DNA of 64,000 nt from Puccinia triticina. Lineage: Eukaryota; Basidiomycota; Pucciniomycetes; Pucciniales; Pucciniaceae. The notes under the pieces are model-generated. The model saw only the letters and a list, made by a program, of their open reading frames with translations, was not told where the DNA came from and did not search any database. The stretch is taken from the NCBI RefSeq assembly GCF_026914185.1, contig NC_070573.1, forward strand, positions 2,473,501 to 2,537,500, written 5' to 3'. Within the stretch, counting starts at the first letter, position 1. The number at the start of each line of letters is the position of its first letter. Positions 44,407 to 53,923 of the stretch are shown in pieces. The position numbers and the translations under genes were made by a program.

Positions 44407-44829
44407 TGTCGCGGTTCGCTATTCTTGCAATCAGACTATGTCACGGAAAGGTAACCATAAATGTGTCCATGAGTTAATCAGTCATCAAAATATGATTTTT
44501 GAGGGAAGACAGCTGACACACCTTGTAAGGTGGATAACGAGATTCGGGCTCCGAGTTGTTAATTAGAAATCAACGTGGATATTTCTGAATTGTGCCATTC
44601 AGACGAGAAACTATTAGCTACTATTCTACGCGCGCGTTTGTGGTTACGATTTCTTTACACACCTTGGAGGAGTTTATTCTGACAAGTTGATATGTTTTTC
44701 TTACCAGGCAGGTCGGTTATGGGAATGGCTGGTGATGGCTGCCACTTCCAATCAGCTGGCTCGTTTAATGTTACATAGAAGATTTTTCTTCCTTTTCCTG
44801 TCACTCCTGCAAGATGACTTGTCGCACTA
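44407..44829. other. Upstream region of the secreted protein gene
   Basis: Contains the presumed promoter of the minus-strand gene; no clear TATA or initiator element can be singled out. A minus-strand fragment reading KIFYVTLNEPADWKW near 44780 looks coding but has no recognised family; it ends at 44655. Confidence 0.35.
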
Positions 44830-44927
44830 GCGATACTTGGCGAAACCCCCCTGCCCCAAAATAGCTTGACACACTTGCTACCTTGTCGCACTAAATATGT
44901 ATATTTAAACAACCGGTCCGCGAGACT
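44830..44927 (-). repeat. Continuation of the 27.7-kb tandem unit, inverted
   Basis: Read on the minus strand this begins AGTCT and continues CGGACCGGTTGTTT, CATATTTAGTGCGACAAG, TAGCAAGTGTGTCAAGCT, TTTTGGGGCAGG. That aligns with first-copy sequence at 27531-27610. It supplies the part missing from the second copy at 27741-27809. AGACT (44923-44927) is the target duplication of the Gypsy element in inverted sense. Confidence 0.8.
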
Positions 44928-45316
44928 TGTAACGAACTCTGTAATCTACTGATCATAATTAGGTTTATAGGACAATTGTGGTTATGAGCGCTATGGTAAT
45001 TCCATTGCAATTTGTGATTTCACCATGTTTTCATTATACTTAATTGTGTTGCGCGCATTGTCGCGCTCCGTTGATAAAGTACTAGATGTTGTGTTCTTTC
45101 TCCCTCTCTTCTTCTTTTCTTCATCGTGATATTTTTGTTCATCATTGTCATTATCCAAACTATTTACAAAATAAAGATTCCTTATTATAAATCCCTTCAA
45201 GAGTTTATTCTTCCTTGGAAGATAAACTACCCTATTACATCTGAACATAGGCGATATATTCTCTTGAATCTATTCATAGCCATTTGAGAAGTAAGAGTAA
45301 TAGGGCCCTCCTCACA
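44928..45316 (+). repeat. Gypsy 5' LTR (389 bp)
   Basis: TGTAACGAAC...CCTCCTCACA; inverted partner of 27810-28198 with about nine differences. Preceded by AGACT and followed by ATTAT, so it is not a solo LTR. Confidence 0.9.
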
Positions 45317-45694
45317 ATTATATCACAATCTTCTCAAATATAGATAGATTTTCAAAAATTTTGGCATATATTCAAACATTAAGCTCGAATCTTCCTTTGT
45401 CCTTTCGGCTCTTCATATACAGATAGATTTTCAAGTTTTGGCAGATCTTTGAATCTTAAGCTTGCATCTTCCTTCATCCATTCAGTTTTTGCGTCGATCC
45501 GATCAATTTTGTGGTAACCGACTTTGCGGACGTTGATTCCATCTTGATTCCAGCTTGATATGTCCGACAATTCTTCCCCAAATCTCCCCTTACGCATGTT
45601 GTTGCCGACTGCCTCTCTTCCTGTTTCTCCTTCCCCAAATGCGTTTTTTCAGCAAGGAACTCAATCTTTTGTAACTCCTTTTCAGAGCCCATGA

Positions 45695-46880
45695 CCAAAT
45701 CTTCTGGTTTCCGATAACTCTCAACAATCTCTTCCCCCTCTTGGTCCGGTTCCAGATGATTTCAAACCTCGGCCGATCGAGTCCCTTCCAATTTCAACTT
45801 CTCCGACCCCAAATCATCCGGCATCTGGGTCGTTACCTCCCCGTCATGACGATGTTTCCGGCTTGATTGCAGGTTTGGATGTTAACAGCCTTCCCAACCA
45901 AGATCAAACAATTATGGCAAATTCTCAAGCTATCGCCACTCTCCAACTTCAGGCAAGAAGGAACAAAGAAATCATTAAGCGTAATGACGCAACCATCAAG
46001 GATTTGTCTCAACTGTTGGTTTTTGCAAATGATTTCACCAGGATGAAATTGCATTACGCTCAAGAATTCCTTCAAGTTCGCAACTCGGTCGATACGGTTT
46101 CAAATTCTATTCATTCTCACTTGGCGACATTGGAGGATCCGGCTCATTCTCGTTATGTGTCTAGATCTAATGTTCAACCTCCTCATTTCTCCCACATTTA
46201 TTTCTCCGGGAATATTAAAGAGACTTATTGCTTTTGTTCAAAGATGCGAGATACATTTGCTCAGTTTCCCAATCACTTTGCTTCTGACTGTCAGGAGATT
46301 CTCTGGATCACTTTGTATTTTCGAGCCGCTTCTGGAAATTTGGGGGACAATTGTCCGTCATTCAATTGGTGGCGCGGACTCTTGATGAAGAACGCCGAGG
46401 CGTTGGGTATTGATCCGATTCGCGCATCCTCTCAAGCGGATTTTGTCATCCCGGTTTTGGCAAATGCAGAGGCTTTTCTGCAGTGTTTGGAAGGTGTTTT
46501 TTCAAACCATAAAGAAAAGGAAGAGGCTCAGGACAAATTATCATCTCTTCTTCAAGGTTCTAAATCAATCACCAACTTCAATATTGAGTTTAATTCCTTT
46601 TTACATCTGGTGGACTATTTGGAATCTACTTTAGTTGCGCTTTATCAGGCCGGGGTTAATCCGAAGATTCATGAGTGTGGGGTGATTTGTGGCGGTTGTT
46701 CATCCATCAAGACTTTAGAAGAGAAGAAATTGCGGGCTGTAGATCTGGCTCCGGATGCAGGGGAAGTGGCGAATCTAAGTCATTGACGATCAGCACCAGC
46801 ACCTCGAATAGAATACCGTGTAGCGGTTACAACAGCTCCAGTAAATCCACCGGTGAAGTCCAATCAGCAGGTCCCTATGG
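45695..46880 (+). pseudogene. Gypsy gag, truncated by inversion
   Basis: An open frame runs from 45695 to 46786. It has a heptad-rich N-terminal part (MANSQAIATLQLQARRNKEI), then a capsid-like core (QPPHFSHIYFSGNIKETYCF, WWRGLLMKNAEALG, LLQGSKSITNFNIEFNSFLH). A TGA at 46784 is followed in frame by RSAPAPRIEYRV and KSNQQVPMDI, the linker before the zinc knuckle, which is now at 32060 on the other strand. No start codon is certain; an upstream TGA at 45692 closes the frame. Confidence 0.75.
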
Positions 46881-46883
46881 ACA

Positions 46884-46999
46884 TACTTTACTGCCCAAAT
46901 TTTGTACGTTACCAAAATGGCCAATTTGAATAACTAAAAAGATCTTACGTTATCCAATTTCACTACCGTAACGTAAAGTAACGTATCTGCCCACCGCTG
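46884..46999 (+). mobile_element. Right part of the TIR element split by inversion
   Basis: Ends AACGTATCTGCCCACCGCTG, the inverse of the start read from 33113. Followed by ACAAAAC (47000-47006), matching the complement at 33114-33120. GTAACGTAAAGTAACG-type palindromic repeats fill it. Its left edge is the inversion breakpoint (TACTTTACT, 46884-46892). Confidence 0.65.
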
Positions 47000-47254
47000 A
47001 CAAAACCCTTGGCTTGACTGATGTCAAAAGTCAAGTGACCCTGCGTAAGCCAAATGGGTCAAGATTTCTTGCCTTGTGTCAGTGTGCTTGGTCTATGTCT
47101 TGCTAGTAATGGTTACAAAAGCTGATGTGCCTTCCCCCACATCTATAGTGTATGTGATGAACAAGACTGATTGTAGTCAGACGTACTGAATGGTTTTTGT
47201 GGATCTGAAACAACAGCCTTAATTGCTGGGTATTGTGGGTCTGGTTGATGAGAT

Positions 47255-47470
47255 GAACAGGGGCCTGAGGACAGCGTGCACAAGATGAGGCGAGTGTGTA
47301 TGGTGTGGAAGGATGTGAATTTCATCAGTGAAAAGAAAGAAGAAGAAAAGACAAAAGGAAAGAAAGAAAAAGAGAGAAGAAAGAGAGAAAAGAACAAGAA
47401 ACTCTACCTGAGGACAGCATGCACGAGATGAGGCAAGTGTGTAAGGTGTGAAAGGATGAGGAAAGGTTCC
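47255..47470 (+). repeat. Direct duplication, about 150-bp spacing
   Basis: CCTGAGGACAGCGTGCAC-AGATGAGGC (about 47262) recurs as CCTGAGGACAGCATGCACGA (about 47408), both followed by AAGTGTGTA/GAGTGTGTA and GGTGTG. A purine-rich AAGAAAGAGAG stretch lies between. Confidence 0.65.
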
Positions 47471-48599
47471 TTCCACACCCGCTGCCTCAGGTAGTCTACA
47501 AGGTGTGTGAAATGAGAGGGAAACACAGGTGACATGGAGAAAGCATAGAGGAAAGATGACAAAGAAAGAAAAAGAGAAAGAAAAACACAGGTTTTCTGGC
47601 TCAACACTGGTTACGTTTGAGGTTGAGCCAGCCAGCAGTGAAATGGATAATGAGACCCAGCTGAAGTGGTACAACTCTCAAAGCAGGGCCAACCCCTTCC
47701 AGTACAACTGTTTGTTGGTGTCTGTTGTGACACTGATTTGGTTAGAATATACACTTGGATTGAAGAAGATATAGATGGTGGACTCAAACAGCGGCTATCC
47801 ACTCCAGCCCAGTTCCCTTCATGCCCTCTCTCTGTGGCGCTCTCATCATCTTTTTTTCACTCCCTGCTTAACAGACTGGGCTCCATTTCTCAGATCTCCT
47901 GGCTTTCCATGTCCAACAATTTAAACCAACTGCTCTATCAAACCGCCGGTCACACCTTACTGGCGCCTCCAATCAGCCTTGCACAGCAACGCACTCTAAC
48001 ACCATGTCATCCAATCCTCCTAAAATCACAACTCCTGTTTGATAGGTGAGCTAGTCTTGCATATTCAATTGCTTCATAATACTAACACAATCATTGATTC
48101 ATTGCAGCCAGTCTTTCATTATCAATTGCCACAGTGGCTTGTCTTTCTCTGGCCTTGAAGAGATGCTTGGAGCCGTTGAACTTGTTATGCCAGAGGATCG
48201 TCACTGCTGGCATTGATGAGAACGAGGAAGTGATCCTGAAGGAGTTGGACTTTGCAAATAATTCTGTTCTGCCCGGAAACCTATTGCCTACCATCCTATC
48301 CAAGGCTGGTGTTGATGTGCTTTCTTGGGCAGTCAACGGGCGCAGGATCCCTCTATTATCCAAAAACAAGCAAGCCTCCGTCCTACTTTTGGCCAAGGCA
48401 TTCTTGTCCGCTTACAGGGAGCGCAGCGGGATGTGGGCATAGTCAAAGATACACCAACGGAGAGATGGTTCACCGCGCTATAGCGCGGCAAGGGAGCGTG
48501 ACTACCCCCGGAGAGACACCTTGCTCCGCAGCCAGAGTCGCGGCAATAGGCCAAAACCTAGTTTGTGGGTGCCCATAATTTTGCAAGACATGAGCCCCG

Positions 48600-48912
48600 C
48601 AAAGCAAGTAGTGTTCAAAATTAAAATTCAACCGGGGTTTATTGTATTTTTGCAAGACATTGCCTGTGAAATATGAACTGCAATACTAACACATGTAACA
48701 TATTACCTGCAAATTAGAGGGGCTTCCCAACATGTAAATCCCCCCCCCCCCCCCCCTTTACTTACAACACTTGCACTTGGGTCATGCAAAATTATAACCC
48801 AACCCACAAAACATAACTTTGCATTCCACCTTCTTGCACAACAATATTGCATGCAACCCATGCATTGCAAAATACCCAGCCTCCCCCGGTAAAATTGAAT
48901 TTTGCACGCAAT
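48600..48912. mobile_element. Possible MITE
   Basis: Imperfect inverted ends: CAAAATTAAAATTCAACCGGGG near 48613 and the complement of CCCCGGTAAAATTGAATTTTG near 48885, each followed inward by TATTTTGCAA or similar. TTGCA words are frequent. The TSD is not resolved. Confidence 0.3.
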
Positions 48913-50100
48913 CATTCCCACTTTTGCACAACATCTCTCACAAGTATCATTTTTTTTTCAGACCCAGCGACCTCAAGGATCCTTGCTTATTAAGTAATTT
49001 AAACTCAAATCCTCCCTTCCCCATGCTCTTTATACACATATTCACCATGTCCGCAAATACATAGGACCCCAGCATGCGGCTTTCCAGACACGTGGTCCCG
49101 GGAAAAAAGTCAGACAAATATGAAGCCTCCAATCAACAGTCAGACCAAGCAAGTGAAACACCCCCCAAACCTCCCTCTCCAATTCAAAAGGAGACTGCTC
49201 AACCTCAAAAACTCAACAGAGCAGAATCCAAGTCAGGGAGTTCTTTGGGTAAATCAGAAGGTAAAAAAAGAAAAAGAAAAAAGATAAGGAATGGTTCATC
49301 CCAGACATAAACAATGATCACCAGACTTTGATCAATCACAGCTGCCAGCTTGATCCTTGACGGTGACCGGAACGCTAGGGGAGGTTGCCCAGGTCCAAGC
49401 ACGCGAGCTTGAGGAACAGGCCAGACCGGGGGGTGTAGGAGAGCACAGAGACAAGGCCCGTGCTCCATTCAAGTGTGTGACTCCCAAGCAGAGTCAGTTT
49501 AGGTTATAACCTAAAACCTCTTCCCTACCCCACCAAGAGTTTCAACCTCCAAGCTCCCGCCTGTAGTGCCGTCTCAAGGTTTTCCTCTCTCAGTAAACTT
49601 TCTTTTCCTTTAATTGTTCTTTTGTCCTTTTTGAAATCTTCTTCTTTCTAAAAACCATAGCGTTTTCAACATGGTCGACGAAATGGTAAAACGAGCAACT
49701 TGTAGATTGGCGCAGAAACAACCGGCGACAGGAGGAGCAATAGTAAGCGTGATGAGAGCAAGTGCAACCCTTGGTGTACCTGAAGAAGCCAATTTAAGTG
49801 GTAACTTGGGTGGTTAGTCACATTTTTGCAACCTAAGTCATTGGCTTACATATTGATAGAGGCCCAAGTTGTTGGCCTGCGTTCACAACATAAAAAAATT
49901 CTAATTAGAACAATCTGTTTATCAGATTTGTGTGTGGATCGCGAGACTATAAACGATAACCGTGAGTTTTGAGGAAGTTTGGAAACTTCATCAAACGGTT
50001 AGTTATTGTTAATAACTCCTCAGCAGCCTAAGTTGTTGGCATGCTTATAGTTGTCATAGTTGAAGATGTTCATTGTTTTAATGACATCCTTATGCTAGAT

Positions 50101-52168
50101 ATGCGTCACAAAAACAAAACTCGCAATGGGACCCAACCAGTCATCAATGATAACACAGACAGCGATGATAGTGATGCTTTTAAAGGTTAGCCCTCTAAGT
50201 CAAAAAGTGGCAATGATAACTATAGGGAATACTTATGTATCAAACGTGTTGGTTTAACAGAAATTCCAGGACTGATTGAGTCCGTTGATAAGTCTGCTGA
50301 AGCAATAGCAGCCAAGTACAAAGCAATACTTTCAAGTGTTCCCCAAGTCAGGCTCGGAGGATTGGAGGTTTGGGTGACGAGAGGCGATGCGAACGCTACA
50401 ATCCCATCAATTGCAATCAATGATCCTATGGATACTCCGGCAACTCACAATCGTCCGGACGTTGCATCTCTCAGCTTGGTGAAATCAGACAAAGAGTTGA
50501 TGTGGGAGAAAGTAGCCAAAGCGGTGGCAAAAGGCGATAAAGAAAACGCAGATTTTTTCTACAGGATGTACAACAAAATGTCTGGTCCTTCTTCCAATTT
50601 GACAAAAGATCAATCATCTGAAGAAGTTGCAAGTGATTGTTTGAATGTGTTGAAACCCGCAATTGCGAGGTCAAAGTTGACAGACGGCAACAAACCCTCT
50701 TCTAACACTGCTAAAAGAGACAAAACAACCATTGTTTTTATCAAAGGATCACCCCCAAAACATTTTGATGTGGGCTTTACTCTGTTTTTCGACAAAAACA
50801 TCCGTGAATTCAGAGGGCCTTGACCTTTGACCATCTTTGACAAAGATTGGCAAGAGGATGTGATTCAAGCGCATACAAATAAGTGATCCAGATCTGATGA
50901 GAAGGACGGTAATTACGCCGGATACAAGTATCCTAACAAATGGACTCAAACATTCGCAAAGTGGACCTCTAACCACAGAAATTTTTATAGGAAGTACAAA
51001 GATCTTTACAACTTCCCAAAGTTTGCGGAATGGATCTTACAACATAGAGCTAACGTGGACTACATCATAGAAGAACATAAATTTTTGACTGGTTTTTGAT
51101 ACAATATGATAGTGAGACAGAATGCTTTCTCCTATCAATGTAAAAATCACAGACATATCACTTGTGTGACATTCACTTTTCTGCGTTGTGTCTGTTCATT
51201 TGTGTCCACTCATAGTTTGATCTTGATTCCCAGCTCTCTCTTCTTCCTTCTTGACTTGCCCAACTTCAACCCTCTATCAATCCTATCAACCTCAACACCC
51301 TTAACTCACAATACTCTCAACCTTCAATCACACCCTTGATCTCATTATTTCTTCTTCTTTCTTTCTCCTCTTTACTCAAACTCCTTCCACTATTGTCTGG
51401 TGAGATTTCACTTCAACACTATACTTGACTCTTGGTTCTTCACTGATGTTATCCTCTTTCAGTTCTGTCCCTATCTTGTTCTTTCCATTCACCCTATTCT
51501 ATCCATCCTCAACAACTGCCTTTCATATGTCTCTGTTGATCACAATGTTGGTTCCTCTCTTATTTCCTCATTATTGTTTATTCTTCTAACTTGTCTCTTT
51601 TCCAAGTGTGTTGGCTTCAATTAGGTAATAAATCATAAATCAAAATTCTTTTAATCAAGTGCCTGTAGATGAAGGGGTCATTTCGGCGGTTGATATCTCC
51701 GTCTTTAGAGAGGATGTTTGACTCAGGGCCTATAACGTGACAAAAGATCTGAACAAACTAGAATTCACCAATAACCCTTACACTTATGGAGGGAAGAAGT
51801 TTGGTTACAATCCAAAAACCGGCAGACCAAAGGAGTCAAAAGCAAAAGCGGTTGAAGATTTGTTGGGTAGGAACAAGGGCAGATCTTCTGGACGCAGCCG
51901 TGGAGGTTTTGGCGGGCGCGGTTTCGGCGATTGTTACGGGGGACATCAAAATCAACCAGATTTCAACGGTTATAACCGTTATGCGCAAGATGACGGTTAC
52001 GGAAAACAAAACCGGGATTGTTTTGAAAGCAACAACAATTTTTCAGGCTCCTACGGGAATTCATTCGGCAGAGGCCGCGGAATTTTCAATAAAGAGCAAG
52101 GGTCCTCTAGAAACTCTAACAGGAGGGATGCCAGCGGTAAAGCCCCCTCAAAGGAAAAAGATCTCTAG
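50101..52168 (+). pseudogene. DIRS-like ORF1 (gag-like) with RGG box
   Basis: From 50101 the frame reads MRHKNKTRNGTQPV, then ESVDKSAEAIAAKYKAILSS and GLEVWVTRGDAN (about 50360). Near 50760 it reads GFTLFFDKNI; later blocks are HRNFYRKYKDLYNFPKFAEW (about 50980) and GVISAVDISVFRED (about 51680). The tail NPKTGRPKESKAKAVEDLLG leads into RGGFGGRGFGD and FGRGRGIFN, an RGG-type RNA-binding region ending at 52168. Stops near 50190, 50821, 50883, 51097 and 51720 and the solo LTR break it. A Gly/Arg tail suggests RNA or DNA binding; that is inference. Confidence 0.6.
51139..51653. mobile_element. Solo LTR (515 bp) inside DIRS-like ORF1
   Basis: Starts TGTAAAAATC, ends TTCTTTTA, flanked by 5-bp duplication ATCAA (51134-51138 and 51654-51658). 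Removing it joins QNAFSYQ to VPVDEGVISA in one frame. T/C-rich interior. Confidence 0.8.
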
Positions 52169-52361
52169 TAGGCTCTGGTTTCTTTAATTTTTTCCCAGTT
52201 TTTGTGCATTTATTGTTGTGTTGTGACATAGCATTTCGATGAAAACAAACAATTGTTCTTTCTTTAATTTCAACCCATGATTGTTGGTTCAATATTTCTG
52301 AGATCAGGTGTTATTTCTATCCTTTTGTTGTGAAACAAAAATTGTTGTATCACTCTACAGA

Positions 52362-53406
52362 CTTTGGAAGGAACAAGATAGGTCTAACAACAGTTTGTTG
52401 AACCCTCGAGCTGAAGATCTGACCCGTGCCTGGCCTTTGAGAGTAACATGCAAGATGAACCTGGTGGAATGGAGGGATTGTCTAACAAGTTACGGGTTGC
52501 TGGACAAGTATGCGGACGTGTTGCACGGTTTTGAGTTTGGTTTTGACCAAGGTATACCTGATCACCTATTAGAAGGTTTACGGTTTTTTACTCCAGACAA
52601 TCATAGCTCTTCAGAAAAGGCGAAGGACAAAATTGAAGAGTCAATTACAAAAGAGCTATTAGCATGGTTCACATAGGCAATTTTTAACCTTGCTGATTTT
52701 ATAAATCAGCAAGCCTTCCCAGCCAAATTGGCTGGGACCGTGGGATAAACTTTATTTCGGTCTTGCTGATTTCGGCCCTACGTGAACCGTCCTATTAGCG
52801 GGTCGCATGTTTGGACCATTCACTCAAGAGGAGGTTAGCACTAGGTTTGAGTGAACAACAACGGGGAAATAATACGAATCAATGATCTGCCTTACCCAAG
52901 GAACAACACAAACATCAAGTCCGTAAATTTGTTTGTGAACAAAAGGGATTTCGAGACCACTTGGGACGATTTTAATACGGTATCAAAGTTCTTTGTTGGC
53001 GAGAATAGGCATCTTGAGTTGGCTCTGTTTGATTGGGAGAAAGCCTACCGGCAAATCCCCACACAAATGAATCAATGGAAAGATTTCAAAGGCAAATTTT
53101 TGCTTGACACTTGTATTAGTCTTGGGGGGGGTGGCAGGCTGCGGCTCTTTCAGAAGGCCAGAAGACGCCTGAAAGAAGATTATGGAATCTCATTTTGACC
53201 TGGTAACCATTTTCCAATGGGTTGATGACAACCTTTTTGTCAGGCTACTCGGTGGAGAAACAGAAATGGAAGACTTTGTAGCAAAATCTAAGAAACTAGG
53301 GGTTTTAACAAATGAAAAGAAGTTCTCACCTTTTGCGGCGGAACAAAAATTTATAGGTTCCGTTTGGAACGAGGTTGAGAAGACTTTACGCCTGCCGGAC
53401 GGCAAA
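52362..53406 (+). pseudogene. DIRS-like reverse transcriptase, split by Gypsy insertion
   Basis: Segments in order: RAWPLRVTCKMNLVEWRDCL (about 52420), HGFEFGFDQGIPDHLLEGLR, then after the MITE NGEIIRINDLPYPRNNTNIK (52860), DFETTWDDFNTVSKFFVGEN, ALFDWEKAYRQIP (about 53025). After a frame change at the G-run near 53130 come GCGSFRRPEDA-stop-KKIMES and TIFQWVDDNLFVRL, the catalytic VDD box (about 53225). The stop TGA stands where Trp is expected. The frame ends at LRLPDGK at the Gypsy junction; IEKQLLQLSPFLVEKDK follows at 62429 in the same frame. Confidence 0.7.
52664..52791. mobile_element. MITE (128 bp) inside DIRS-like RT
   Basis: Inverted ends with GGTTCAC-TAGG (ATGGTTCACATAGG at left, complement of CCTACGTGAACCGTC at right), flanked by 8-bp duplication CTATTAGC (52656-52663 and 52792-52799). 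Contains the palindrome CTTGCTGATT-TATA-AATCAGCAAG. The size of the duplication suggests a hAT or Mutator origin. Confidence 0.8.
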
Positions 53407-53923
53407 TTTCAGGGCGAGTCTCTAAAGTGACAGCACCCTGAATAGGTTAAGAAGATAATAGCTACCACGACGCACTTGTCGGAGCTCTTCTCTTCCGGCT
53501 AGGCGGGAGGAATGAACCACACCTCCTTTGGGAGGGGCTGTTGACTTCTTTTCAACCGGAGTCTATCAAGACTCGCTAAGAAACTTGAGGCGAGAGATGA
53601 AAGAGAAAGCTCGACTTACCCGGTATCGGCGAGGTCGAGCGGAGGAGTTGAAGTTGGAGGGAATGAAAGGAGAGATTGAAGATGGCCCCAATTGCAGTGT
53701 TTGAGTAGGGTCAAAGACTACAATGTTGGCGGGCTTGGTAAACTCTAATCTGAGGGATCCTCTGTTTCGGAGAATTCCTACTACTTGTACTCTGTAGATC
53801 TGTTGATCCCTTGCTGCGTTTACGCAGTCCTACGACGCGCGCTTCACGCGCCTTCCACTTGAATGAAGTGTACCTAGCGCGCTGTCAGTTAGCTGCGCTG
53901 GCTTGGCTAGCTGCTGGCTGACA
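53407..53923 (-). repeat. Gypsy 3' LTR (517 bp)
   Basis: Inner end CTGACA; outer end TTTCAG where the partner's inner end is TGTCAG. About 18 differences from 61907-62423 by eye. Confidence 0.9.

Larger units (their letters stand above)
44928..46892 (+). mobile_element. Gypsy chromovirus, 5' half (5' LTR + gag)
   Basis: A 389-bp LTR (44928-45316) preceded by AGACT, a leader, and a gag frame that stops at a breakpoint near 46884. Together with 27810-32148 (opposite strand) it makes one complete element with one target duplication. Confidence 0.85.
47007..49660. other. Intergenic segment without recognised gene
   Basis: No known domain. Open frames at 47666-48049 and 48134-48442 (plus), separated by a plausible intron (GTGAGC at 48047 to GCAG at 48109), and a Lys-rich frame at 49074-49310 are unassigned. 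A run of 17 C lies at 48740-48756. Confidence 0.35.
50101..53406 (+). mobile_element. DIRS-like (tyrosine-recombinase type) retrotransposon, main part
   Basis: ORF1 with an RGG/Gly-rich nucleic-acid-binding tail is followed by ORF2 with an RT that carries DWEKAYRQIP and WVDDNLFVR. The RT motifs resemble DIRS/Ngaro rather than Copia or Gypsy RT. The tyrosine recombinase that would prove the class is not in the window. The element is interrupted by a solo LTR (51139-51653), a MITE (52664-52791) and a 9-kb Gypsy element at 53407. Its RT continues for 132 bp at 62429-62560 before another insertion. An upstream frame near 49670 (MVDEMVKRATCRLAQKQPAT) may belong to it or to an earlier gene. Confidence 0.6.

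Noticed and set aside
48003..48442. Spliced plus-strand gene across the GTGAGC-GCAG intron
   Set aside because: Upstream exon frames end in a stop just before the donor or have no domain; the downstream frame is open for only 100 codons. Evidence too thin to call.
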